A stretch of DNA of 64,000 nucleotides from an uncultured Lachnospiraceae bacterium (GCA_910588815.1 CAJUQY010000006.1:1-64000); one strand, 5' to 3'. Positions 1 through 8,334 are shown, numbered from the stretch's first letter. Numbers and translations are program-made. The notes: generated from the letters alone by a model not told the origin.

Positions 1-49
1 CAGAGGACTGAAAATCCTCGTGTCGCTGGTTCGATTCCGGCTCTGGGCA
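1..49 (+). tRNA. tRNA-Phe (GAA), 3' part
   Basis: Only the 3' part of the tRNA is in the window. Positions 5-21 form an anticodon arm (GAGGA/TCCTC) whose seven-base loop CTGAAAA carries anticodon GAA. The T arm is GCTGG (25-29), loop TTCGATT, CCGGC (37-41). Bases 42-48 (TCTGGGC) are the 3' acceptor strand and A49 is the discriminator; CCA is not encoded. The D arm and 5' acceptor strand lie upstream of the window. Confidence 0.93.
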
Positions 50-63
50 TTTTTTATTTCAGT

Positions 64-92
64 AAAGGATCCTGTAAAGTAGGATCCTTTTT
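64..92. terminator. Intrinsic terminator after tRNA-Phe
   Basis: A perfect 10-bp inverted repeat AAAGGATCCT (64-73) / AGGATCCTTT (81-90) with a 7-base loop is followed by T residues. It sits just after the tRNA and directly against the stop codon of the leftward gene at 91-510, so it can serve both convergent transcripts. Confidence 0.85.
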
Positions 93-510
93 AGATTTCC
101 AGGATATCTGAGACAACAGTCATAGGATTGGAAGGAACGCGAAGCTTTGGGACAACCTGTTCTGCTCCGTCGCCGTAGACCATGCCATAGCTCAGTATAG
201 AATGAAATTCGTCCATATTTTTCCAGGGATTAAGGCCGGAGCTTCGCGCAGAGAGATAGGAGTCAAGTTGGCTGTCAAATTTGTAAATGACCCACCAGAC
301 AATGTCCTCATCAAGATCCTGGTTTTCTTCAAAATAAAGCTTCAGGCCCATTCCTCCTGTAATGGAAGCCATATCTTCCCGGAGGGCATCGGCCTGGACC
401 TTTCTCATTGGAGGACTGAAAGCGAGATATTTTGCCTCGCAGGCGACACATTCGCCAAAGGCGGCAGTCATTCCAAGGATGAAGGAAAGTTTTTCGATCT
501 TGTTTTTCAT
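91..510 (-). CDS. Hypothetical protein (139 aa)
   Basis: I do not recognise this family. The 139-residue product has no signal peptide or membrane segment and looks cytoplasmic and mildly acidic. Three features stand out: an early CVAC cysteine pair (near residue 22), a GGMGLKLYFEEN segment near residue 52 and a WWVIYKF segment near residue 73. The start is supported by a GGAGG ribosome site about six bases upstream (read leftward from 524). It converges on tRNA-Phe and shares the terminator there. It is probably monocistronic, because the next gene on either side points away or is an RNA gene. Confidence 0.75.
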   Translation of the reverse strand: MKNKIEKLSFILGMTAAFGECVACEAKYLAFSPPMRKVQADALREDMASITGGMGLKLYFEENQDLDEDIVWWVIYKFDSQLDSYLSARSSGLNPWKNMDEFHSILSYGMVYGDGAEQVVPKLRVPSNPMTVVSDILEI

Positions 511-598
511 AAGGAACCTCCAGAATGTTTGATGCTACCATGATATCGTAAAGATAAGAAAAAGACAACAGAAAAATAAAATTTTAGAAAAATTCCTA

Positions 599-627
599 TT
601 GAAAAAACATGGACTTTAAGCTATAAT
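599..627 (+). promoter_or_regulatory. Sigma-A-type promoter for the 816-3046 operon
   Basis: TTGAAA (599-604), a 17-base spacer and TATAAT (622-627) make a near-consensus housekeeping promoter. Transcription would start near 634, giving a leader of about 180 bases before the gene at 816. A candidate operator (636-647) covers the start site. Confidence 0.75.
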
Positions 628-635
628 AATTCCAG

Positions 636-647
636 TCGATTTCATAA
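636..647 (-). promoter_or_regulatory. Candidate LacI-family operator, copy 1
   Basis: TCGATTTCATAA is the exact reverse complement of TTATGAAATCGA, which occurs twice more, at 3296-3307 and 3460-3471, in front of the ABC importer. It lies at the predicted transcription start of the operon that encodes the LacI-type regulator, so autorepression is likely. This is inference from motif sharing and position. Confidence 0.6.
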
Positions 648-815
648 ATTCTTTTATAAACTTGATGGAGTGTTTGAGAGAACACTTTATTCTGTGTGTA
701 TTTCTCTGATATTCTGGTTCAATCTTTTATGATCCCTAAAGTTATAAATCATGAGAATATTTGGATTTTGATATTGTTCTGTGTATATTTTTGCAGATCA
801 GGAAAGGTGAATAAT

Positions 816-1952
816 ATGAAAAAAGAGAATGTTGTGATTATTGGTATGGGTTTCTTGGCAACATATGCAATTCCTTGTTATGAGCGGATTTTGGGGGATG
901 AAATGAGCAGCCGCCTGGTGGGAATCAAGGGAAGCGAGAGAGGTCTTAAAGAAAGGCAGGCTCAGTGTGCTTTTCCGGTGCAGGTAGGAAGGGTGAGGGA
1001 AACCCTGGAGGAAAAGAGACCTGGCCTTATCATTCTTGCCGTGAAACCCAATCAGATTGCGGATATGGTGGAGGGGACTCTCGCGCCCTATTACCAGATG
1101 CTTCGGGAGAAAGGTGAAGATCTCCCTGATCTGTATTCTTTTGCTCCTGATCCGCCGGTGAGCTATTACTATGATGCGCTGGGAAGTGATGTAAATGCCG
1201 CAAATCAGCTGCCCAACATGATAAGTTGCGTGGCAGGTTATGATCTTTCTCAGGCTGGAGTTTCTTTTGTATCCTTTGATTCCAGAAAAGAGTGGCCGGA
1301 GGAAAAGAAAAAGAGGGCGAAAGAGTTTTTAAGCCCTACCGGGACAATTGTGGAAATTGCCGGCGATAAGGCGAATTCTTTCCTGGCGCTGCAGGTAGCC
1401 TGTCATCTGATGTTTGAGATGAATTACATTGTTCAGGATATCGCTAAGGAAAATGGCAAGGATATTACTTTGGCGCAGTCGGCATCCGCCTACCGTGCAC
1501 TTCTCAGAAAGCGTTTTAATGAGCCCTGTGTGGAAGTGCTGCCCTATAGTTTGGATGGCATCGATGATGAAAATATGAGGGAGTTTATGGACATGATGCT
1601 GAATGCCTGGTATGACGGTGTTTATAGCTATTCTAAGACGGTCGATATTCCTCATGAGGCCGCGGACAGGATGATCTGCGGTACTATGGAGACATTTCAT
1701 ATGGAAGCGCAGCTGGAGCCTAAGGAGGTTCTTGTACAGAATACAAAGAATCATGCGACTCCCGGCGGCTATCTGGAGATGGCTTTGATTACCATCAATA
1801 ACGGCGGTTATAAGTATATAGAGGAACAGATGAGAAGATGGGTTAAGGGTGAGAAGGATCCGTCTGTCCGGGGGGAGATCGAGAAGATAGCTTTTTCTGT
1901 TGCAAAGGCAGTTTCTGATCGTGGAAAGACTACCAGCGGAATTAATAAATAA
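816..1952 (+). CDS. ProC-like NAD(P)-binding oxidoreductase
   Basis: The 378-residue protein opens with a Rossmann-type stretch, VVIIGMGFLATYA (residues 5-17), and has an IILAVKPNQIADM segment near residue 76 that resembles the nucleotide-binding region of pyrroline-5-carboxylate reductase and coenzyme-F420-type NADP oxidoreductases. At 378 residues it is about 100 longer than ProC, so the substrate is probably not pyrroline-5-carboxylate; I cannot name it. An open frame extends upstream to 696, but ATG 816 is chosen because AGGAAAGGTG lies just before it. It heads an operon with the LacI-type regulator and may act on the ligand imported by the downstream ABC transporter. Confidence 0.7.
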   Translation: MKKENVVIIGMGFLATYAIPCYERILGDEMSSRLVGIKGSERGLKERQAQCAFPVQVGRVRETLEEKRPGLIILAVKPNQIADMVEGTLAPYYQMLREKGEDLPDLYSFAPDPPVSYYYDALGSDVNAANQLPNMISCVAGYDLSQAGVSFVSFDSRKEWPEEKKKRAKEFLSPTGTIVEIAGDKANSFLALQVACHLMFEMNYIVQDIAKENGKDITLAQSASAYRALLRKRFNEPCVEVLPYSLDGIDDENMREFMDMMLNAWYDGVYSYSKTVDIPHEAADRMICGTMETFHMEAQLEPKEVLVQNTKNHATPGGYLEMALITINNGGYKYIEEQMRRWVKGEKDPSVRGEIEKIAFSVAKAVSDRGKTTSGINK

Positions 1953-2005
1953 GGATCCCGCCATACAAAATGGAGAGCGGGTGAAAAATTAAAACAGGAG
2001 AAAAG

Positions 2006-3046
2006 ATGGCTACACAAAAGGATGTTGCAAAATTAGCCGGAGTTTCTGTCTCTACCGTATCCAGGGTAATGAATGAAAGCCGTCTGGTGGATCAGGAGAC
2101 GAAAAAGAATGTGGAGATCGCGATAAAAAAATTGAATTATAAGCCAAATCTGGTGGCGTATGGGCTGCGCGCAAAGAGCAGCAGACTGATAGGGATTATC
2201 CTTCCCGAGCTTGTACATCAGGCTTATGCGATGATAGCCCAGTATATTGAAGCCAGAAGCAGCGATAAAGGTTACAGCGCCTTGATAGGTATCCATCGAA
2301 ATGAACGGGAACGCGAAAAATGGCTGATTGATGAGTTTCAGAGACGGAATGTGGATGGAATCATTCTGCAGCCGGTGCTTGATGAGCAGAATGTTTCCAC
2401 GATGTTAAAAGAATATGCGACGGTTCCCATGGTGCTTTATGGCTATAGTTTTTCCAGTAATCAGATGGGAACGGTCTGCTGTGACAATTATCTGGCTGGA
2501 ATGATGGCAGCGGAGCATTTTGTGAATCTTGGCCACAGACGTATAGCCTGTACGGTGGGACCTACTAATATGGAGTATCTTCGGGAAAGGCTGGATGGTT
2601 TTCGGGACGGGCTGGCGAAGCACAATATAGAGATTCGCCAGCAGGATATCTGTGAGTGTGAATTTAACTATCAGGTTTCCGGCACGGTCAGCGGGGCCAA
2701 TGCGGCTCATCAGTTTTTAGACGGGCGGGAGCTTGCGGATATTCCGACAGCCATATGGGCTCATAATGACTTTGTAGCCATTGGTATTATAAAGGAACTC
2801 CAGAGGAGGAAGATTCAGGTTCCTGAGGAAGTTTCTGTAATTGGCATGGATAATATGTTCCTTACCGATATGATTTGCCCTTCTCTCACAACGATCGGTC
2901 AGCCCATTGAGACAATGGCGACGAAAGCTGTCGACATGCTGTTAAAAGAGATTGAATTGAAAGATCGGTATGTGCCGGAAAATATACGGATGGAACCGGA
3001 ACTGGTGATTCGGGAATCTACTTTCGCATGCGGACGAAATCCGTAA
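2006..3046 (+). CDS. LacI-family transcriptional regulator
   Basis: The 346-residue protein has the classic LacI/GalR layout. An N-terminal helix-turn-helix reads DVAKLAGVSVSTVSRVMN (residues 6-23). A hinge with KPNLVAYGLR follows, then a periplasmic-binding-protein-like effector domain starting at SRLIGIILPE and carrying RRIACTVGP and IPTAIWAHND blocks. AGGAGA lies about six bases before ATG 2006. It follows the ProC-like gene by 53 bases. Identical 12-base motifs at the promoters of this operon and of the following ABC importer operon suggest that it represses both. The effector is unknown, probably the imported solute or a derivative. Confidence 0.93.
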   Translation: MATQKDVAKLAGVSVSTVSRVMNESRLVDQETKKNVEIAIKKLNYKPNLVAYGLRAKSSRLIGIILPELVHQAYAMIAQYIEARSSDKGYSALIGIHRNEREREKWLIDEFQRRNVDGIILQPVLDEQNVSTMLKEYATVPMVLYGYSFSSNQMGTVCCDNYLAGMMAAEHFVNLGHRRIACTVGPTNMEYLRERLDGFRDGLAKHNIEIRQQDICECEFNYQVSGTVSGANAAHQFLDGRELADIPTAIWAHNDFVAIGIIKELQRRKIQVPEEVSVIGMDNMFLTDMICPSLTTIGQPIETMATKAVDMLLKEIELKDRYVPENIRMEPELVIRESTFACGRNP

Positions 3047-3085
3047 TAAAAAATACGAAAAAATAAACGGGAAGAACATGGAGGA

Positions 3086-3131
3086 GCTTCCGGAAACAGT
3101 ATGGTATCGTATTGTTTCCGGAGGCTTTTTT
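3086..3131 (+). terminator. Intrinsic terminator after the LacI-type regulator
   Basis: GCTTCCGGAAACAGT (3086-3100) pairs with ATTGTTTCCGGAGGC (3111-3125) with two G-U-type or mismatched positions, followed directly by a run of T (3125-3131). It separates the regulator operon from the importer operon. Confidence 0.85.
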
Positions 3132-3138
3132 AATTTTA

Positions 3139-3152
3139 TGAAAACGTTTCTA
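3139..3152. promoter_or_regulatory. cre-like / LacI-family palindrome
   Basis: TGAAAACGTTTCTA matches the Firmicute CcpA cre consensus (TGWAARCGYTWNCW) at all but one position. It lies about 140 bases upstream of the importer promoter, so catabolite control is possible but the distance is large. Confidence 0.35.
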
Positions 3153-3290
3153 TGATAAAAAAGGGTTTCTTTAAGAGAAAAATCTACTTAAATAATAATA
3201 AGAAAACAGAAAAATCTGAGCTAAAAATAGGCAATATGTACAAAAAATGTGTCGAAATATGTGCAGATTATTCAAATATTAAATTGGCCA

Positions 3291-3319
3291 TTGACTTATG
3301 AAATCGATACCAATATAAT
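3291..3319 (+). promoter_or_regulatory. Sigma-A-type promoter of the ABC importer operon
   Basis: TTGACT (3291-3296), a 17-base spacer and TATAAT (3314-3319). The spacer itself contains the operator-like TTATGAAATCGA (3296-3307), the right place to block RNA polymerase. The leader to the first gene (3546) is about 220 bases and is AT-rich. Confidence 0.75.
3296..3307 (+). promoter_or_regulatory. Candidate LacI-family operator, copy 2
   Basis: TTATGAAATCGA lies between the -35 and -10 boxes of the importer promoter. It is identical to copy 3 and to the complement of copy 1. The central ATCGAT is palindromic, as expected for a LacI-family site. Confidence 0.6.
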
Positions 3320-3459
3320 AAAAACATAAGTGAGACAAAACTGTGCAAATTGACGTAAAAAAAATAATTTTCAAGAAAAAAATACGCTCTTTGCATAATT
3401 GAATTTCAAAAAATAAGAGATTAAATCGGAAATGATGGGAGGTATATACAGAAAAATAT

Positions 3460-3471
3460 TTATGAAATCGA
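3460..3471 (+). promoter_or_regulatory. Candidate LacI-family operator, copy 3
   Basis: A further TTATGAAATCGA lies in the leader of the importer operon, 164 bases downstream of copy 2. Two spaced sites on one promoter region would allow looping by a tetramer or a roadblock. The rest of the 3047-3545 gap is AT-rich and holds no supported gene. Confidence 0.55.
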
Positions 3472-3545
3472 TATTACATAGCTACATATTGATATGCGGT
3501 GGTTTTACGGATGCGGGTGTATAAAGGACAAGGAGGAGTGTACCG

Positions 3546-4424
3546 GTGTTTTTTCAACAGTTATTTAACGGAATAACCATTGGCGCAACGTACTCACTTG
3601 TGGCGGTAGGCTTTTCTATCGTTTACAGTGTGCTGGAGCTGGTAAATTTTGCCCATGGTTCATTCTACGTATTGGCAGGATATCTCATACTTACGATGTA
3701 TTCGTTCATGGTATTGCCTTACCCTATTGCGTTGCTGGCATCTTTGATCGTTACAAGCTTATTCGGTGCTGCCATGAACAAATTTTTGCTTGAGCCGATT
3801 CGTAAGAAGACTTCTTCCGGTGAGTCAGTGATGACGGCTACCTTGGGAGTTTCTACTTTTATTCTTAACCTGATTATGGTGCTTTACGGAAGTGAGACGA
3901 AGCCTTTTCCGAATCCGATGGATCTCGGAAAGTTCTATGTGGGCAGCGTCATTATGAAATGGAATCAGGTCATCATTGCGATTGCGGCAATTGTCATGAT
4001 TATCATTATGTCCATGATCATTTATAAGACGAAGGTCGGTTCCGGTATGAGGGCGATTGCTCAGGATGTCTCCGCGGCGAAGCTGATGGGTGTAAACACA
4101 GAACTGGTGATAACCTTTGCTTTTTTCTCCGGTATTCTCTGTGCGGCAATTGCGGGAATTCTGGTGGCAATGTATTATGGTTCCGTTGACACGACCATGT
4201 ACCTGGGAGTCTCCATGAAGACCTTTGCCGCTTCGCTGCTGGGGGGCATCGGTTCTCTGCCCGGAGCGGCCCTGGGCGGTATCATTATCGGCGTCCTGGA
4301 GGCTTTTGTCGCCGGCTATGTCAGCGCCGACTGGAAGGACTGTATTGCCTTTGTCGTGTTGATTTTGGTTCTTTTGTTCAGACCTTCCGGTCTGTTCGGG
4401 CACAAAGAGATCAAGAAAGTATAA
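3546..4424 (+). CDS. livH: Branched-chain amino acid-type ABC transporter permease (LivH-like)
   Basis: This 292-residue, very hydrophobic protein is the first inner-membrane channel subunit of the importer encoded by the next four genes. It has the LivH hallmarks: an N-terminal NGITIGATYSLVAVGFS segment, LVNFAHGSFYVLAGY near residue 33, and a C-terminal ASLLGGIGSLPGAALGG loop followed by RPSGLFG. The start is GTG 3546, preceded by AAGGAGGAGTG. The LivM-like gene follows 13 bases downstream. Despite the family name, the solute may be an amino acid, amide or another small compound; the oxidoreductases around it leave this open. Confidence 0.92.
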   Translation: MFFQQLFNGITIGATYSLVAVGFSIVYSVLELVNFAHGSFYVLAGYLILTMYSFMVLPYPIALLASLIVTSLFGAAMNKFLLEPIRKKTSSGESVMTATLGVSTFILNLIMVLYGSETKPFPNPMDLGKFYVGSVIMKWNQVIIAIAAIVMIIIMSMIIYKTKVGSGMRAIAQDVSAAKLMGVNTELVITFAFFSGILCAAIAGILVAMYYGSVDTTMYLGVSMKTFAASLLGGIGSLPGAALGGIIIGVLEAFVAGYVSADWKDCIAFVVLILVLLFRPSGLFGHKEIKKV

Positions 4425-4437
4425 GGAGGGCGCACAA

Positions 4438-5442
4438 ATGTTAAAAAAGATAACTACAGCATGGGCTCTCCACCGCCGGACGGTAGTGGCAGCGGCTTTG
4501 GTACTTCTGGTTGCTTTTCCGTTTTTATTCAGCAATCAGTATATTGTAACAGTGGCTACGCTGGGAGGGGTTTACGCAATCCTGGCTATGAGTCTGAACC
4601 TGATCTCCGGTTTCATGGGAATTACTTCCCTTGGCCATGCCGCGTTCTGGGGCGTAGGGGCATATACGGCGGCATTGCTTTCCACAAAGCTGGGTTGGCC
4701 GTTCTTACTCACGTTGATTGCCTCATGTGTGGTAGCTTTGATCTTCGGCATTCTTTTGGGGCTCCCTACGCTGCGTCTTTCCGGCCGCTATCTGACCATT
4801 GTGACCCTGGCATTCTGTGAGATTATCAGGACCATAGAGACCAACTGGAAAAGCCTTACAGGCGGCGCGACCGGAATTACCGGTATTCCAAAGCCGGAAT
4901 TGTTTGGATATGTATTCAACACACCGCGGAAAATTTACTTCATGGTACTGGTACTCTGTATTTTGACTTATGTGATGATTTCCAGGCTAATGGATTCCAA
5001 ACTGGGAAGAGGCATCACCGCCGTGCGCGACGATTACATAGCGGCACAGGCCATGGGTATCAAGGATTCCAGATATAAGATCATGGCGTTTGTGATTTCC
5101 GCAGCTTTTGCAGGTATGGCAGGAGGATTTTATGCACATTATATGAGCTTTATCAGCCCCTTAAGTTTCTCCTTTGATCAGTCGACGCTGATCTTGTCCA
5201 TGATCATCATCGGAGGACTCGGAAATCTGACAGGCTCCGTAATCGGTGCGGTGCTCTTGATCGCCCTTCCTGAGGTACTCAGGCCGTTGATGGCATGGCG
5301 CCAGGTTATTTACGGTGCGCTGCTGGTCGTGGTAATTCTTTGTAAGCCTTCCGGACTTTTGGGAAAGGTAAATCTTAAGCATATAAGACAGCGCGAGATT
5401 TTCAGGAGGGGGAAGGAAAAGGAAGGTGAGGTGAAGGCATGA
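4438..5442 (+). CDS. livM: Branched-chain amino acid-type ABC transporter permease (LivM-like)
   Basis: This 334-residue membrane protein is the second channel subunit. It carries the LivM signatures: AMSLNLISGFMGITSLGHAAFWGVGAY split over residues 50-77, a central GRYLTIVTLAFCEI segment, the coupling-loop AVRDDYIAAQAMGI segment, and a C-terminal GGLGNLTGSVIGA followed by KPSGLLG. AAGGAGG lies just upstream of ATG 4438. Its last four bases overlap the start of the ATPase gene at 5439, indicating translational coupling. Confidence 0.92.
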   Translation: MLKKITTAWALHRRTVVAAALVLLVAFPFLFSNQYIVTVATLGGVYAILAMSLNLISGFMGITSLGHAAFWGVGAYTAALLSTKLGWPFLLTLIASCVVALIFGILLGLPTLRLSGRYLTIVTLAFCEIIRTIETNWKSLTGGATGITGIPKPELFGYVFNTPRKIYFMVLVLCILTYVMISRLMDSKLGRGITAVRDDYIAAQAMGIKDSRYKIMAFVISAAFAGMAGGFYAHYMSFISPLSFSFDQSTLILSMIIIGGLGNLTGSVIGAVLLIALPEVLRPLMAWRQVIYGALLVVVILCKPSGLLGKVNLKHIRQREIFRRGKEKEGEVKA

Positions 5443-6206
5443 GTACACCAGTGTTAAGGACAGAAAAGGTGACACAGCGGTTTGGCGGCCTGGTTGCCGT
5501 AAACTCTGTAGATATGCATGTGGACCAGGGAGAGATCATCGGGATCATCGGCCCAAACGGCGCCGGGAAAACGACTTTGTTCAACTGTATCACAGGGCAG
5601 TATACACCGACCGAAGGAAAGATTTATTTTCACGATAAAGACATTACGGGTATGACCCCTTTCCAGATTACTGAACTGGGGATGTGCAGAACCTTCCAGA
5701 ATATTAAATTGTTTCCCCATATGACGATCATGGAAAACGCAATGGTCGGCGCCCACACGCGGATCAAGGAAAATCTGTGGGATGCATTTTTTCATACGAA
5801 GGCTTATAAAAAGGCGGAGAAGCAGGCGGAGGAGAGAGCAAAAAAGGCATTGGAGCTGACAGGTTTGTCGGATAACCCTTACTATTACGGAACAGATCTT
5901 CCTTATGGAAAGCAGAGGAGACTGGAGATTGCGCGTGCCATTGCAAGTGATCCCGAAGTTCTGATGTTTGATGAGCCGGCGGCCGGCATGAACGAAGGCG
6001 AAACGGCAGATCTGACAGAATTTATCCGTGAGATCAGGGGGCTGGGCTATACCATTCTTCTGATCGAACATGATATGAGACTTGTTATGAATCTCTGTGA
6101 CAGAATATATGTACTCGACCATGGTACGTTGATCGCATCGGGAAAACCGGATGAGATCAAGCAGAACCCGCTGGTAATAGAGGCATATCTGGGAAAGAAG
6201 GCGTGA
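5439..6206 (+). CDS. livG: ABC transporter ATP-binding protein (LivG-like)
   Basis: One of two cytoplasmic ATPases of the importer, 255 residues. Walker A is GPNGAGKT (near residue 33), the family-specific Q-loop reads CRTFQNIKLF, the signature region is the divergent LPYGKQRRLEIARA, and Walker B is VLMFDEPAAGMN, which is typical of LivG rather than LivF. The switch His lies in LLIEHDM. It overlaps the LivM-like gene by 4 bases, and the LivF-like gene starts one base after its stop. Confidence 0.93.
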   Translation: MSTPVLRTEKVTQRFGGLVAVNSVDMHVDQGEIIGIIGPNGAGKTTLFNCITGQYTPTEGKIYFHDKDITGMTPFQITELGMCRTFQNIKLFPHMTIMENAMVGAHTRIKENLWDAFFHTKAYKKAEKQAEERAKKALELTGLSDNPYYYGTDLPYGKQRRLEIARAIASDPEVLMFDEPAAGMNEGETADLTEFIREIRGLGYTILLIEHDMRLVMNLCDRIYVLDHGTLIASGKPDEIKQNPLVIEAYLGKKA

Positions 6207-6207
6207 T

Positions 6208-6918
6208 ATGGCATATTTGCAGGTTGAGAACCTTCAGGTGAATTACGGCGCGATCAAAGCGGTACAGGGGGTTTCCTTCCAGGTGGAGAAGGGAGAGATC
6301 GTAACCCTGATCGGTGCAAACGGTGCCGGAAAAACTTCTATTATGAATACGGTCGCAGGCCTGATCAAGCCTGCCGGCGGATCGGTTATCTTTGACGGGA
6401 AAGAGATTACCGGTCACAAGGCATACAATATTGTGAAAAGCGGCCTTACCCTTTGTCCGGAGGGGAGAAAGATTTTCCCCAGGTTTACCACCTATGAGAA
6501 TTTGAAGATGGGTGGCTATACAAGCTCTTCGGAGGCAGTGAGCCGGGGGATTGAAAGGGCTGCGGAGCTGTTCCCGAGATTGAAGGAACGGTTTGATCAG
6601 GTGGCAGGAACTCTTTCCGGCGGTGAACAGCAGATGTTGGCCGTGGGAAGGGCGCTTATGTCGGAGCCGAAGCTTTTAATGCTGGATGAGCCTTCCCTGG
6701 GACTTGCACCTATTGTTGTGCAGGAGCTTTTTGAATGTTTTACCAGAATCAATAAGGATGGGACAACGATCCTTCTGGTCGAGCAGAATGCGAGCATGGC
6801 TCTGGATATTTCTGACAGGGGCTACGTGGTGGAAAACGGCAAGATCAATATTTCAGGCACAGGAAAAGAACTGGCGGACAATGAAAAAGTAAAAGAGGCC
6901 TATCTGGGCGGAATGTAA
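6208..6918 (+). CDS. livF: ABC transporter ATP-binding protein (LivF-like)
   Basis: The second ATPase of the importer, 236 residues. Walker A is GANGAGKT, the signature is LSGGEQQMLAVGRALM, Walker B is LLMLDEPSLGLAP and the switch region reads LLVEQNAS, all typical of LivF. It begins one base after the LivG-like stop. A 166-base gap with repeated hairpin elements separates it from the binding-protein gene, which may lower or raise expression of that gene relative to the membrane components. Confidence 0.93.
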   Translation: MAYLQVENLQVNYGAIKAVQGVSFQVEKGEIVTLIGANGAGKTSIMNTVAGLIKPAGGSVIFDGKEITGHKAYNIVKSGLTLCPEGRKIFPRFTTYENLKMGGYTSSSEAVSRGIERAAELFPRLKERFDQVAGTLSGGEQQMLAVGRALMSEPKLLMLDEPSLGLAPIVVQELFECFTRINKDGTTILLVEQNASMALDISDRGYVVENGKINISGTGKELADNEKVKEAYLGGM

Positions 6919-6945
6919 ACATTTTATAACAGTGTGGTAAATTGC

Positions 6946-7057
6946 ATACCCAAAGGGCACACCTTAATACATGCGCTCCGCGCTGTAAAACTGGGGTATA
7001 CCCAAAGGGCACACCTTAATGCATGCGCTCCGCGCTGTAAGATTAAGGTATGAGCAA
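6946..7057. repeat. Tandem REP-like repeat between LivF and binding protein
   Basis: A 43-base unit at 6946-6988 recurs at 6998-7040 with one difference (an A/G change in TAATACATG versus TAATGCATG). Each unit begins ATACCCAAAGGGCACACC and ends with the hairpin-forming GCGCTCCGCGCTGTAA. Copy 1 is closed by GGGGTAT (6993-6999), making an ATACCC...GGGTAT dyad, and copy 2 is followed by TTAAGGTATGAGCAA, which pairs with parts of the unit. A related shorter element is at 20921-20957. It lies inside an operon, where such elements can set mRNA stability. Confidence 0.8.
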
Positions 7058-7083
7058 TTTATATAAGAAAAAGGAGGATAACT

Positions 7084-8304
7084 ATGAGAAAAAGGATTTT
7101 CAGTTTTGTTCTTGCAGCGACAATGGTGATGTCCCTGGCAGCATGCGGAGGCGGGGACAGCAAGGAAACAGCAAAGGATGACACCACCAAGGCGGCAGCG
7201 GAGACAAAGGAAGGGGATGACGGTACACAGGCGGCATCGTCAGGCGGCACAGGCGCGATCAAATTTGCTCTGATCGGCCCTCTGACCGGCAACAACGCTT
7301 ATGCAGGCGAGGCGATGTTCAACGGCGCCAAGATGGTAATCGATGAGTACAATGAGGCAGGCGGCTACAACGGGACTCCGGTTGAGTATGTGGAATACGA
7401 TACCAAAGCAGACGCCAATGAGGGTACGATGATCGCTCAGAAATTGGCGACAGATGATTCTGTCACTGCAACGATCGGGCCCTGGTCTTCTACGGTGGGC
7501 CTTGCCATGGCTCCTATTATTGATGATGCCGGCCTTATCATGTATGCAACATCTCCCAGCCATGCTGACCTGACCAAGTCCAGTGAATGGATCATCCGTC
7601 AGACCCCTCTGGCCGCCACTTTGGCCTATGGCTGTGCGGATACTCTTCTTGAGGCCGGATATACCAACGGCGTATATCTGTATGACAACACCAACGAGGG
7701 CGCTACCAAGGGTTCTGAGCTGTTCGAGGAGCGTTTCACCACAGGCGGCGGCACGGTTACTGTTGAAGGCTATGCAGCCGGCACCAAGGATTTTACTCCG
7801 CTGATGACCAAGTATAAGAGCCAGGGAATCGAGTTCATCTGCATGTACGGCGCAACTGCAGACTCTGCTTTAATCTGCACCCAGGCAAGGGATATGGATC
7901 TGGATTGCCTGATTCAGGTAAACTCTATGGCCCTGAACGATGAGTTCAACGAGCTGATTGCCGGTTTGGAAGAGGTTTACTGCTGTGATTCTTACGCGGC
8001 CGATTATCCCGATGATGCTTTCCAGGAGTTTGTTTCCAAATATGAGTCTCTTTACGGAGAGAAGCCCATCGTTCACGGTTATTTCGGATACTGTGCGGCC
8101 AAACGCCTCCTTGATACCATTGAGGAATATGGTCTTGACGATATGACTAAGGTTCGTGACGCTCTCAGAAACGGAACGCAGGAAACGGAGCTTGGCACTC
8201 TGGAATTCATTGACGGCGATGCAGACCGTCCTACCATCTGGAGTAAATATGATGTGGACGACGGTGTATTCCATGCCGTTACGGAGATTCCTTCTCTGAA
8301 ATAA
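7084..8304 (+). CDS. ABC transporter substrate-binding lipoprotein (Liv/amide type)
   Basis: The 406-residue extracellular solute receptor of the importer. The N-terminus is a lipoprotein signal (charged MRKRI, hydrophobic stretch, lipobox LAAC with Cys near residue 21), followed by a Gly/Glu/Ala-rich linker to about residue 55. The mature part starts with IKFALIGPLTGNNAYAGE, the hallmark of type-I periplasmic binding proteins of the LivJ/AmiC class, and includes ATIGPWSSTVGLAMAPI and GVYLYDN blocks. AAGGAGG precedes ATG 7084. It follows the repeat element and ends before a terminator at 8335. The ligand is not readable from sequence. Confidence 0.93.
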   Translation: MRKRIFSFVLAATMVMSLAACGGGDSKETAKDDTTKAAAETKEGDDGTQAASSGGTGAIKFALIGPLTGNNAYAGEAMFNGAKMVIDEYNEAGGYNGTPVEYVEYDTKADANEGTMIAQKLATDDSVTATIGPWSSTVGLAMAPIIDDAGLIMYATSPSHADLTKSSEWIIRQTPLAATLAYGCADTLLEAGYTNGVYLYDNTNEGATKGSELFEERFTTGGGTVTVEGYAAGTKDFTPLMTKYKSQGIEFICMYGATADSALICTQARDMDLDCLIQVNSMALNDEFNELIAGLEEVYCCDSYAADYPDDAFQEFVSKYESLYGEKPIVHGYFGYCAAKRLLDTIEEYGLDDMTKVRDALRNGTQETELGTLEFIDGDADRPTIWSKYDVDDGVFHAVTEIPSLK

Positions 8305-8334
8305 TTGTAACAGTTGTCTCTGTACCAGAAATGC

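Noticed and set aside
3462..3527. Possible 21-residue leader peptide before the LivH-like gene
   Set aside because: GGGAGG is about 20 bases from the ATG, too far, and the ATG overlaps the third operator motif; no attenuator structure is evident.
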